A DNA stretch of 64,000 nt from Amaranthus tricolor (lineage: Eukaryota; Streptophyta; Magnoliopsida; Caryophyllales; Amaranthaceae), in assembly GCF_026212465.1 (NCBI RefSeq), contig NC_080053.1, forward strand, positions 12,113,640 to 12,177,639. Reading direction: 5' to 3'. Positions 47,345 through 58,559 of this stretch are shown here, one piece after another. Every line of letters starts with the position of its first letter. Position 1 is the stretch's first letter. Position numbers and translations under genes: made by a program. The notes below the pieces were generated by a model, which searched no databases, was not told the DNA's origin, and worked only from the letters and a program-made list of their open reading frames with translations.

Positions 47345-48642
47345 CATGTGATTATGACTATCATTGTTCTTATAATCATCATGGCAAAATACAAACATAC
47401 AAGAAATTGTCTTCTTTGGAGAGCAACTGAGATTTTAGAGCTATTCGAAGGTGAAATCCTTGGAATGAAAACCTTATTACCAATCTTAGATTCGGACATA
47501 ACAGTTATTTTTATACCTCAATTGCCCAAATGATTAATTAATAAGCATGTCCCCATTGCATAGCCGGGTGAATTATCCATGTTCCCGAGCATCATTATTG
47601 GAGCACCAACATTGAACAATAACTTATGGTTAGGAACTCCCAGTGCACGTGTTGAGTTGAGAAACTCAATTAAAATGCATCGTCAATGCTACCATAGTTA
47701 TCGTCAAATTTTGAAATCGCATTTGAACTCAAGTACAACCTCTTTTCTCCTAGAAAAAGTGACAAAACATATGCATGACTTTATCAACAATTTCATTTTT
47801 TGGTAATAGTCTTGCCCTATCGTAAAGTACAATTAGCCTCCATGAATCCATGATAATTTGAATAGACAATTGCAACCATTGGATCAGATGCATCATTATC
47901 AATATATCTTCAAGTATGTTAATAGTAGCCTTTTCATCTTTACGTCCTCCAAGATTTCATCCTCAACTGCAGATTTCAATCTGCAAATTCTAATAGTTTA
48001 TCAACATTGGTTAATCCTGATCACAATCTCATGTTCTTCGTAAGACGTAATACCTTTCAATTATTTCAAACTTTTGAAAAATTGAGTGCCATACAGAAAA
48101 TATCTCGTCTTATACCCTTTGGGACATAAAACTTGCCTAAAATCACCACCTAACACAATAACTTTACCTTGCCTCTAAAGCTTAATTTGGATGGCTTACC
48201 TTTAGGAAAAAAATGGCATTGCGTAACTTCCTGTCTAGGGCTTTAAAGCAGTACTTGTGAGTCATTGGAGCTTCATCCTAGATGATAAGCTTGTTCTTAG
48301 AAGTAGCTTTGCCAACTAATTGTTAAGTTTAATGCCTCAACGCTTTCAATCTTCAGTAACATTAATAGGTATTACAAATCTTGATTGTGCGATCTCCCCT
48401 TTGGAAGTAACAAAGATGATAAGCTTAGTTCTTGGAGGGCAACATGATGTACAATTACCCTTTGATCTTAGACATGCAGTTAATATCCTACAGATAAATA
48501 TCCTACTAGTTTCACTTTGTCCATACAAAAAATTTACCCCTCCTTTTACCGCTTTCAATGATTCTGGTAATTTCATCGATGTCAAGATATGCTCTTCAGT
48601 CATTAGTTGGAAATAACTCAAGCAATTCAGTTTTCAAGGAAT
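47345..48642 (-). pseudogene. Helitron-type PIF1-like helicase relic
   Basis: Reading the minus strand downward gives a Walker-A region in degenerate form ('GGVNFLYGQSETSR' for the usual GxxGTGKT, near 48520) and 'IAQSRFVIPINV' (about 48370). A Walker-B-like 'IIWDEAPMTH' region follows near 48280 with the Asp codon mutated. Then come 'GKVIVLGGDFRQVL' (about 48140), and near 47600-47400 'VGAPIMMLGNMDNSPGYAMGT', 'NKVFIPRIS' and 'LQRRQF'. These are the ordered motifs of the PIF1 helicase domain of plant RepHel proteins. Many frameshifts and stops; no Rep domain or Helitron ends were found. Confidence 0.75.
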
Positions 48643-49764
48643 CCTAGTTAATTAAGCTCCTCTAAGATTAGCTTATTATGACCATCTTTGACGAGCATAT
48701 CACTTGGGCACATCTAAGGACATATTCATCAAAGAGCTTCTATTCTTTTCAAGCATATCTTACACATCTTTAGCACAACAACTTTTATTCCATTTATTAT
48801 CCTATACATAGGCCTTGATATGCTACTGAACATCAACAACATTGCAAATAATTTTCTCAAATAAATTATCAGCCCATGACAAAGTTAATGAATTCTTTAT
48901 TGGCCTTATAGTAGGCCCATGACAAAGTTAAGTAAGATCTCAAATAATAACGCTTGCCCCAACCTGGTGTAATGTGATACAATCTTGCTATTGAGAATAC
49001 TTAACTTCTTGGGAATTCATTGTATAAAGATTCTTGGCATCATCGTATCATTTTTTCACCCGACCCAGATATTAAATTACCAAAGCCATAAAACATTGAT
49101 ATCTAATTCAACGGCCTAATATTAAATAATCGATTAGGTAATCATCACTGAACACAACAATATGTTCAACCGACAAATGAAAAATAAGCCTTTCCACTAA
49201 TAGAATTTGATGATAAATCACAAATTCTAAGATGCGGCAAGAAACTTCACTTGCGGACGCATATCTACAATTATAGTATTCATGAATTTCATTAATGCCT
49301 TCATCGTCTTCATTTTCTCTTTGTGCTCCTGATAAATGTGCTGTAATTTTATCTTGTCCCTTGTTGGTGTACTTGAAAAGGTCTTTGATTGCGTGAGATT
49401 AATTGCACCAATCGACATTTATATGTGGATTATGTGGACTGTATTTCAAAAGCAAAGATGGTTGTACAGGACAACATATCTTCAAAACTAAAGATGGTTG
49501 TACCAGGCAAAATATATGTTGTCTAGTTCAATACCATTCTTGACTACAATTACACCAATCTAATCTCTTGTAACAGGGATAACCATCTTAATCGACAAAA
49601 TGTTTCATCATTAAACCTTTAAGGAAATGATTTGAACCCTTTTCGTCGTGCATGTAAGGTGATTTGGGTTCAAAGATCCACACGTGCCATGGATGACTAA
49701 ATATGTCACCAATGCATAAAATGAAGGGTTCTCCCCCTTGTCATGCATCTCAATAGATATAATG
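48643..49764. other. decayed Helitron flank and intergenic sequence
   Basis: The minus strand probably continues the helicase upstream region, with weak helicase-upstream strings readable at about 48650-49050. The frames are too broken to assign. No RNA gene or intact ORF is supported. Confidence 0.35.
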
Positions 49765-50401
49765 GATATTTCATGATATACCACTGATTTTCTTCAAAAT
49801 TCACCATATACCACACAAAATTTTCAAATTCACCATATACCATTGAGTTTACGTCCGTTAGCACAGGATACCATTAATGACAACTGCCGTCAGTGTGCCG
49901 TTTGTGGTAAATTACCAGTATGCCCTTACGCATTCAACTGGCGCCATTGTTAGGCTTGACTTCCCCAAACACAGCGTATTTGTTCAAAAAAATGATCCTC
50001 CATCTTTCTTCTTCTCCATTCAAGAAACTTTGTATTCGTATATATTGATCTAAAACCCTTAAAATCCATCAAAAATCCTTAAAATCCTTAAAATCTATTT
50101 GTGTAAAGTGAATTGCAAGTTTGTGAAGTGATTTAGAACCCAAACACAAGTGGTCGTGACTGAATTTCGCACAAAGTTTGCTAATTCGGTGGATTAAGCA
50201 TACGCAAGGTACCTATCCTTATCCATTTGCATTTCGAGTTCTGATTTTGTATTTTTTTTGCAAAATTGAGTTAAGGTTAGAGTTAAGTGTGATAAGTTGC
50301 ATGCGAATTTGAATTATGCTAAAGTGATGTGTTTTTGTTTTTTATGTAATTTATAATTTGGATTGTGATGTAATGTTTTGTTGGTAAACATTGTTGTTAG
50401 G

Positions 50402-51587
50402 ATGAGTTTATTGTGGTTGTTAGTTCGTGCTCTAGGGGGTACTTTTGATGTGAGGGTGGATGACACTGATAAGACCAATTTGATGGAGTTAATTGAGTAT
50501 ATGTTTGAGGATTCAGTGAAACATAATGTATATCTCCCTAAATACTTCACCCTGTTTGTCACTAAACCTAGAACAAATCGTAAGTTAGAGTTAGTTGATG
50601 ATGGGGCAATGTTAAAAATGTGGGAGTGGAATGAAGGGAATAGTGAAATTGAAGTGTTTATAGAAGAGACAGAAACACTATCCCTTGTGTTTCAGTCTGC
50701 AGAAGCTAGTTGGGCAAAAACTTTGAAGAACAGGGCTGAAAATATTAGGCTAATGGAGGAAGAGAACAGAAGGATGGCAGAGGAAGCAGAAGCTGAGGAG
50801 CAGCTTTTGACCCAGCAGGCATATACTGTGGCTGTAGAGGTCCCTGTTTTAAATGTTGATGATGATGGGATTGAATATGTAAGAGTGTTTGCTACCCCAG
50901 CAGCAGATGAGGTTTTCCCAGGAGATTCACAACCTCAATCCTCACAACCTCAACCCTCACAACCTCAATCCCCACAGCCTCAACCCTCACAACCCCAACC
51001 CTCACAACCTCAATCCCCACAGCCTCAACCCTCACAACCTCAATCCTCACAACGTCAATCCCCACAGCCTCAACCCTCACAACCTCAATCCTCACAACGT
51101 CAATCCCCACAGCCTCAACCCTCACAACCTCAATCCTCACAACGTCAATCCCCACAGCCTCAACCCTCACAACCTCAATCCTCACAACGTCAACCATCTC
51201 AACCAAGTAACCCTCCAAGAAGGAAAAAGATTACTCTAAAGAAGAAGAAAATACCCCCTGCACAGTCAACCCAACAGCAGCCTAGCCAAGCAACCCAGCC
51301 CAAAGAACAAACCAGACTTAAACCCAAAGAGTGGAGGGTGCCTAGAAGCACTGCTGTTAAGTTTGGCCTTGATGTTGGCAAGAAAACTGCAGCAGGGAGA
51401 CATATCAACACTAGGGGCAAGAAAACCCAAAGAGAGATTGAAGAAATTGATGTTGAGTCTGATGCCTGGCCTTCTGATGATAGTGAAGATGGTGATTATG
51501 AAGCTTCTGATGTTGAGGATGATTCTGATATGGAGTTGGACAGTGAGGATGAGTACATTGTGAGAGAAGAAGATGATCGTGATAATA
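50402..51587 (+). pseudogene. MULE transposase, N-terminal part
   Basis: The frame starts at the ATG at 50402, just after an AG acceptor (TTGTTGTTAG). Its N-terminal domain ('LGGTFDVRVDD', 'YFTLFVTKPRTNRKLELVDD') resembles the PB1-like domain of plant MuDR-type transposases. A coiled-coil-like Glu-rich stretch (about residues 105-140) follows, then SQPQ repeats, a Lys-rich patch ('RRKKITLKKKKIPP', a probable nuclear signal) and a long acidic segment. The reading frame is open up to the retrotransposon insertion after 'EDDRDN'. The remaining transposase is at 63559 onward. Interruption by the insert makes the gene inactive. Confidence 0.8.
50926..51199 (+). repeat. in-frame Pro/Gln/Ser minisatellite
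   Basis: A 45-bp unit encoding SQPQSSQRQSPQPQP is repeated nearly exactly four times. It is preceded by shorter SQPQP-type variants. It keeps the MULE frame open. The near identity of units points to recent unequal exchange or slippage. Confidence 0.92.
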
Positions 51588-52810
51588 TGTTGAAATACAC
51601 GAAGATGGTCGAATGCAACAAGAGGGGGGTGAATTGTTGTGTATCTAACTTTATTTCGTTTTTCTTCTAATTTGCGGAATTTTAACAAACAAAATAAAGT
51701 TTAAACGTAAAAAGCAAAAGATAAAAAGGAGACAAAGATTTTACGTGGAAACCTTCTTGGCCTAATAAGAAGGAAAACCACGACCCCCCGGGATTTCAAA
51801 ATTCTCACTATGTTTCACGCAATTAAATACAATTACATAAAACAGTTTGCTTCACTTGAAGCTTCTCTACTCTAGGCCTAATTCTCTTTCTCTACTTTCT
51901 CCTTCTCTTTCTCTTCTTACGCTTCTCTTCTCTATTCCCTTAGGCTTCTCATAAGTCTAATTACAACAAATCATTCAATAACCCTTACAAGGCCAATTCT
52001 TAAGAAGATTAAAATTAAGTAGTTGCTCAAGAAAAATATAATGAATTAATTGGCATTAAAATAACTTTGAATATTTTTCTTAATTGATCTCCCTTAATGG
52101 ACACTCTTAATGCCTACTTCGCTTGAGCGTATCTTCCCTCGTTTATAAAGGGAACAACCATCAGTGCACTCAACCCACGATTTCCATGTAGTGCACTCAC
52201 TCCATGACTTCCATTTACTTACTTGCTCCCAAAGAAATTTGGGAAGTTATTGAAAGTAGAGGTGGAAAATGACTGCGGTTCTCTTATACGGTTAATAGTA
52301 CATGAGTCACTAGGAAGATCCTAATTTATAGGAGACTTGTTCAAAGTACAGAATAAATCTCTTGGATGTCCGAATTTATAGGAGACTAATTCAAAGTGAG
52401 GAATAAGTCTTCTCCATATTTTTAGGCGTTTAAAAAAAAAACTTTTTGCCAATTAATAAATTAATTAAATTAAGCAACTAATTTAAACTTTTAACCTTTT
52501 ACATTAACCGAAAACAGAAAACGTAATTTTTGTAACTTCCAGTCAATGTCTTCTTCAGACCTGTATCGTGGGGAACAGCGCACTGTCTCCATCTACAACT
52601 TTCGTCAGGACTTTAACTCTAGGAACAGTAAACTGACTTTTAAAGCGATTGTCCAACTTCTTGGATATTTGAGACATGTACAACTTCCACGAACCAAGTC
52701 ATAGGCTTCATCAACGATTAACACAATCGGATTTTTACCTACAAAACAATCTCTAAAATATGTTTGTATATTTAAAAGTGAAGTCATCATCAAAACCTTA
52801 AGAGCCAAAA
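51588..52810 (-). repeat. 3' LTR of the Sirevirus element
   Basis: This 1223-bp sequence is nearly identical to 62330-63553. Its inner terminal base pair is mutated (CCAAAA where CCAACA is expected). In the plus direction it begins TGTTGAAATACACG next to the TAATA duplication. Confidence 0.93.
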
Positions 52811-53161
52811 AATTCCTCCTTTTTGATGATGACAAACTTTATAAACAAACTTAAGTATACTAGAGTAAAGCAAATATTTGAAGAGTATGTTAGAGATTAA
52901 AACAACTCTTCTTAACTTAGTAAATATAGTTTACCAAGCATATCAAAAACCAACTTACTCTATAAAACATAATATCAAATATGTTTTAAAATTTTCAAAA
53001 ATAATTAAACTAAGAAGAACTAATATAAAATAGACTAACAAAAAGTATTAAGTATTTTCAAGGGAAACAACTTTAAAACAGTTAAACCAAAACAAACAAT
53101 TAACCAAAATATCCATAATGTTAAAAACAACACAGATGATAAATTTAGCATAAACATAATT

Positions 53162-53235
53162 AGCAGCATGATAATTAGCACACAACACATTATCTCCTAG
53201 CAGCATGATAATTAGCACACAACACATTATCTCCC
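53162..53235. repeat. 37-bp tandem duplication
   Basis: Two copies of a 37-bp unit beginning AGCAGCATGATAATTAGCAC lie back to back (53162-53198 and 53199-53235). They differ only at the last base. The repeat lies in the 3' untranslated part of the Sirevirus. Confidence 0.9.
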
Positions 53236-53598
53236 ATAATTGAATCAATATGAATCAATTGAGATATGTAACTGTCAATTCACACAGTTCCTCTTAAGTT
53301 TGTGCATTCTCTTCCCCTTTTTGTCATCAATCAAAAATAAATAAGGAATATCAATCCTCAACACAAAACATATAGAATTTTCAGTGATGAAATCAAGAAA
53401 CAATAATAAAAGTAAGTGCCATGAACAATAATCAAACCTGCATATAGTTAGTTGTCACAGACCATTAATAAAAGCAAAGAAAAGTAGCAAATGTTCAACG
53501 TAACAACAACAATGTACCCCAGATGGTACAAAGTAAAAAGTGAAATTGTTTGTGAAATGCAACAGCCATTCAAATCTTAAAAAAAATAGGGAGAGGGT

Positions 53599-55343
53599 TC
53601 AAGGGGCAGTCTCTTCTTCATCCACATATTCGGTCTGCACTTCTACTGTATCCAACTTTGCACCAAGACGATTCTCCATCATGGTAAGTTGATCAACAAT
53701 TGAAGCGAGTGAGACACGAACTTCATCTTGAAAAGCACTGAATTGAGACTGTAGGTCAATGAGCTTGGAGAGAACAGAATGTGAGGAAGCTGTAGAGATA
53801 GGATCAGCACAACCAATACCAGGAGATGATGGAAATGGTGGTGGTGCAAAGTGAATAGGTGATGGAGGTGGTGATGGAGAGTGATTTGGTGGTGGAGTGG
53901 TTGGCTTGGGAGAGAGAGGTTCATTTGAAGTAGGCTCAGGAATGGTTTCAGTGATATCATCAACCAATGCAGCCTTTTGTTTTGAAGCAAGCCTCTTACT
54001 CTTCCTTTGAACTGCTTTACCCTTCCTCCTTAATGCAATCACAACCTCTTCATCACTGGAATCAAGACAGAGATCATGAGGCACTTCTTCTCTAAAGCTT
54101 CTTCCTCTCCTTGTTCCCCATCTTTTCTTGCCCCCTCTTCCTGTTCCCCTTCTTTTCCTTCTTCAGTGGGAACAGGCCCTTGTTCTGCCTCCTCTACTTC
54201 CTCTTCCTTTTCTTTTTCATTTTCTTTTTCGTCTTCATTTTCTTTTTCTATTTTTTCTTCTTTTTCTCTTTCTTCTCCTTTTTCCTTCTTTATTTTTACT
54301 TCTTTTTCAATTTCTTCTTCTTCTTCATCTATTTCCTCCTCATCAGAACCTACATCAATTATTTCTTCTGATTCATTTATTAACACCCCTTCATCATTTA
54401 GTTTGAGATGCAAATTCTTCAGACATCTTGCACCAATTTTCATATTGGGTCCCATTGGGAACTCCAGCCCATCCAATAGTACCCCAACCTTGCGTAAAAT
54501 CCATGTTAACAGCCCCCCATAGCCAACAACATTCTTTTTCTCAATGCAGTCAGATAAATGTGATATCATCAAAGATGGAAAATTTATTTTTATTTGATTA
54601 TCCATGCAATAAATCAAGGTTGCATCACGTAGACTCACCTCACTCCTCTTGGAGTTTCGGGGCAAAATGAATCTTCGTGCAACATTGTAAAGTAATTTAT
54701 GCATTGGAGACAAGATATTGTGACTGATTTTACCCTTCTTTTGTGCAACCCCTAAAAACTTAAAAATCGTTTTTTCATTTATGCCTGAAAAAACTATCTT
54801 TGCACCAACACAATATGTATCAAACCCAACATTTGGAACATTGAACCATTCCCCCAACAATGCGCTATTAAACTCTAATTTTATGTTCCTAACCATACTA
54901 GAACACATTCCACAGTCATTGGAAAAGTTTGAAATAAATTCTCGCATAATGTTTGGGAAAATGGGATTACAACTAAATTCAGTCATCAAAACCTCCCATT
55001 CTTGAAATTTTAAAATAGTATGAAGTTGATGAAAGTGTGTAGAGTCATACCAGTACTTATCTACCCCAAATCCGACGGACATTTCCTTTGCAATCTCTTC
55101 AGCACTGTTAGGATTAACTTGCTTCAAACGCTTGACCGCTTTGGAGGATGATTCACTTTTTGGTGAGAATATTTTTCGTTTTGTTCCAACATTTTCAGTA
55201 GTTTCTTGGGATGGTGATGGTGCAGCGTTCAGTAATGGGGGTGGATGAACAATTTTTAAGGGTTTTGGCTGGATGTTTTGGTGGGATGTAGAGGCTTTCT
55301 TTCCTGATTTAGAAGTTTTCTTGCTTGATTTTGGTGTTTTCAT
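53599..55343 (-). pseudogene. extra (env-position) ORF of the Sirevirus, one frameshift
   Basis: A 434-codon frame from 55343 overlaps a 161-codon frame ending at 53599. A single frameshift near 54080 splits what was one ORF. It occupies the position downstream of RNase H where Sireviruses carry their optional env-like gene. The N-terminus is Lys/Ser-rich. A central globular part (about residues 90-300) has 'LLGEWFNVPNVGFDTY' and 'LHKLLYNVARRFILPRN'-type features of the 'putative plant transposon protein' family. A very acidic Glu/Lys segment (about 325-415) is followed, in the second frame, by a Pro-rich stretch and a coiled-coil-like end. No clear signal peptide or transmembrane segment is visible. 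Function unknown. Confidence 0.7.
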
Positions 55344-55895
55344 GTTTGAATTTTGAATGATTGAGAGAAGAGGAAGAACGGTTTCTTGAGACGGTTTTGA
55401 GAAGGGAAGATGATAGTTTGAGTGATTTGATGTGGTAGGGCTTTTTAAAGATGGCTGACGGTTACCTCACGTCCCATCTCATCAATGCCATTCATCATGG
55501 CTTTTGATATGGAAGGATTGAGTGGAGTTGGGATTGAATTTTGGATTAAACCGTTTCCCTTAAAATTTTTATTTATTTAAGTTTAAAATGGCTAAACATT
55601 TTTCAAACAATATGTTAATATAATTTATGATATCAAAATAAAATACGAAATTAAAATAAAGTAATTTAAAAAAATGAATTATGATATTATGAAATATTAT
55701 AAAGAAAATAACGAACATATTGCTTTGGTCTGATCAAATTAACAACATGCAAACAAGAGAATGTTCATAGTACAAACTTTATTACGTGTTTACCTGATCC
55801 ATGCAATAATTGATTCTCAATCAAAATATTGAGGTTGATTCCTGACCCTCTTTTTTTTTTCATGATGCTTCATTGGGAATTTTATGCAACCATCT

Positions 55896-57323
55896 TTAGT
55901 GGAGCTTGATCATACCAAGTTCCAATCTCATCTTTTCATATTGTTCCCTTGGAAGCGGTTTGGTCAGAATGTCTGCAACTTGTTCATTTGTATTGACATG
56001 CTTTAATACAATATTTTTATGTTCTACGTTATCCTTAAGGAAATGATGTCTAATATGTATATGTTTAGCTCGTGAATGATGCACTGGATCTTTAGATATA
56101 CATATGTCACTGGTATTATCACAATAAATAGGAATACATTCAACTTTAATACCAAAATCTCTTAGTTGCTGTTTTATCCAAAGCATTTGGGAACAGCAAG
56201 CTGCTGCTGCTACGTATTCAGCTTCGGTTGTGGATAATGCAACCGTGTTTTGTTTCTTAGAACTCCATGAAACTAAACATGAGCCAAGAAATTGTACCAT
56301 ACCTGACGTGCTTTTTCTATTAACTAGATCACCTGCATAATCTGCATCACTAAAGCCTTTTAAATCATAAACATCACTTTTAGGATAAAATAGGGACAAG
56401 TCGTCTGTTCCCTTCAAATATCTTAAAATCCGTTTTACTGCTGTGAGATGTGATTCTTTGGGGTTGGACTGAAATCTAGCACATAAACCAACACTAAATG
56501 AAATATCGGGTCTACTTGCAGTTAGATATAATAAGGAACCTATCATGCCTCGATACATTGTTTGATCTATGTTAGTTCTTTTTAGGTCTTCATATAATCT
56601 AACATTTGTAGCCATGGGTGTATGGTTGGTTTTAGCGTTGTTTGGCCCATACTTCTTAAGAAGTTCTTTTATGTATTTTTGTTGATGAATAAAAATACCA
56701 TTTTCAGTTTGTTTAATTTGTAAACCAAGGAAGAAATTTAGTTCTCCCATCATGCTCATTTCAAATTCTGTGCCCATAAGGTTGGCAAATTCTTTACATA
56801 ACAAATCATTGGTTGCACCGAAAATAATATCATCTACATAAATTTGAACAACTAAAATATCATAACCTTTATTCTTAAAGAATAAGGTTTTATCGATTTT
56901 TCCTCTTACAAAGTTATTTTGAATCAAAAACTTTGATAGTCTTTCATACCATTGCCTAGGAGCTTGTTTCGAGCCATAAAGAGCTTTATCAAGCTTGTAG
57001 ACATGATCAGGACAAGAGGTGTTCTCAAAACCAGGGGGTTGTTCAACAAAAACTTCTTCATCGAGAAAACCATTGAAGAAAGCACATTTCACATCCATTT
57101 GATATAACTTAAAGTTCATAAAAGCAGCAAAAGAAATTAAAATTCTAATAGCCTCTAACCTTGCAACAGGAGCAAATGTCTCAGTGTAATCAATACCTAC
57201 TTGTTGATTGTACCCTTTGACTACGAGTCTTGCCTTGCTTCTTACAATTATTTTATGCTCATCTAGCTTATTCCGAAATACCCATTTCAAACCAATTACC
57301 TTCTTGCCTTTTGGTTTGGGTTC
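55896..57323 (-). CDS. copia reverse transcriptase and RNase H, open reading frame
   Basis: A 464-codon frame starts from the methionine at 57290, and coding continues upstream to the junction at 57323 ('EPKPKGKKVIGLKWVF'). The reverse transcriptase shows 'KARLVVKGYNQQ', 'QMDVKCAFFNGFLDEEVFVE' and the catalytic 'IYVDDIIFGAT'. RNase H shows 'FSDADYAGD', 'STTEAEYVAAAAC' and 'IYCDNTSD', with all acidic residues in place. It ends in 'ILTKPLPREQYEKMR' and a short tail. The domain is undamaged but lacks the polyprotein start and is cut off from gag and protease by the nested fragment, so it is part of a defective element. A separate start for translation is not implied. Confidence 0.88.
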   Translation of the reverse strand, partial: EPKPKGKKVIGLKWVFRNKLDEHKIIVRSKARLVVKGYNQQVGIDYTETFAPVARLEAIRILISFAAFMNFKLYQMDVKCAFFNGFLDEEVFVEQPPGFENTSCPDHVYKLDKALYGSKQAPRQWYERLSKFLIQNNFVRGKIDKTLFFKNKGYDILVVQIYVDDIIFGATNDLLCKEFANLMGTEFEMSMMGELNFFLGLQIKQTENGIFIHQQKYIKELLKKYGPNNAKTNHTPMATNVRLYEDLKRTNIDQTMYRGMIGSLLYLTASRPDISFSVGLCARFQSNPKESHLTAVKRILRYLKGTDDLSLFYPKSDVYDLKGFSDADYAGDLVNRKSTSGMVQFLGSCLVSWSSKKQNTVALSTTEAEYVAAAACCSQMLWIKQQLRDFGIKVECIPIYCDNTSDICISKDPVHHSRAKHIHIRHHFLKDNVEHKNIVLKHVNTNEQVADILTKPLPREQYEKMRLELGMIKLH

Positions 57324-58502
57324 TGTTGGCCTCTTAAGGTTTTGATGATGACATCACTTTTAAATAAACAAACATATTTTTAGAGATTGTTTTGTAGGTA
57401 TATATCCGATTTAGTTTGAATCGTTGATGAAGCCTATGACTTGGTTCGTGGAAGATGTACATGTCTTAATATGTCCAAGATGTTAGATAAGTGTTATAAT
57501 GTTCAAAGTAGACGTACAGTCTACTGTTCCTAAATTGAACATTTTGACTGAAGTTGAAGCTGGAGACAGTACGTTGTTCCTACGTAGCAGGTCTGGAGAA
57601 TAACATCGACTGGAAAATTGCGAATTAATTATTTTTTGTTTTTAAGTTGATGTAATGGTTTAAAATTAATTAAATTGCTTAATTAATTAATAAATTGGTT
57701 GGCAAATCTATTTTTAGGTTTTCTAAAAATAGCCCAAGACTTTTTCTTAATTAGATTTAGATCTCCTATTTTTTAGGATCTTATGTTTTTAATTCCTATG
57801 CTACTTTTAGCATTAAGGAAACTGATTTTTCTTTGAGCAAATAACAGCCGGACACTTTCATAATTCCACCACTTTTTGTTTTGAGAACGTGGGGGTAGTG
57901 GGAGGTATGTCTGAGGAAACTGCTGGCTGTTCCCACTATAAATAGAAGGGACTTTGCTCGAACCAAAAAGTATCCAAGAGTGTCCATTAAAGGGAGATCA
58001 ATTTAAGAAAAATATTTTCTGTTTTTAAATGCCAATTACTTTATTATATTTTTCTTAAGTAATTATTTTAATTCTTATCCTCTTGAGAATTGGCCTTGTA
58101 AGGGTTGATGTGTGATTTGTTGTAATTAGACTTGTGGGAAGTCTAAGGGTATAAGAAAAGAGAAACGTGAGAAGAGAAATAGAAAGGGAAAATAGAGAAA
58201 GAGAATAAGGCCTAGAGTAGAGAAGCTTCAAGTGAAGCAAACATTGTTTTGTGTAATTATAATTGATTGCCTAAACATAGTGAGAATTTTGAAATCCCGG
58301 GGGTCGTGGTTTTTCCTTCTTATTAGGCCAAGAAGGTTTCCACGTAAAATCTTTGTCTCCTTTTTATTTCTTGCTTCTTAAGCTTAAGTTTTATTTTGTT
58401 TGATTAAAATTCCGCAAGTTAGAGCAAAAACGTAGTACAACTCAATACACAACAATTCACCCCCCCTCTTGTTGCATTTGATCATCTCTTCATATTCCAA
58501 CA
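57324..58502 (+). repeat. 5' LTR of the nested Sirevirus fragment
   Basis: This 1179-bp sequence starts TGTTGGCCTCTTAAGG and ends ATTCCAACA, directly followed by the primer-binding site. It is clearly homologous, but inverted, to 51588-52810 and 62330-63553, with numerous substitutions and small indels. Confidence 0.9.
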
Positions 58503-58559
58503 ATTGGTATCAGAGCCCTGTTTCTCATTTAATCAGAAAACCCTGAGAGCAGTATCATG

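Noticed and set aside
50889..51239. Second frame with Asn-Pro-His-Asn-Leu repeats and its minus-strand counterpart
   Set aside because: Alternative frames of the 45-bp minisatellite; the MULE frame runs through it and is the supported one.
54076..54522. Plus-strand frames rich in Ser/Phe or Leu/Phe
   Set aside because: They are the complement of the Glu/Lys-rich Sirevirus ORF; low-complexity shadows with no gene features.
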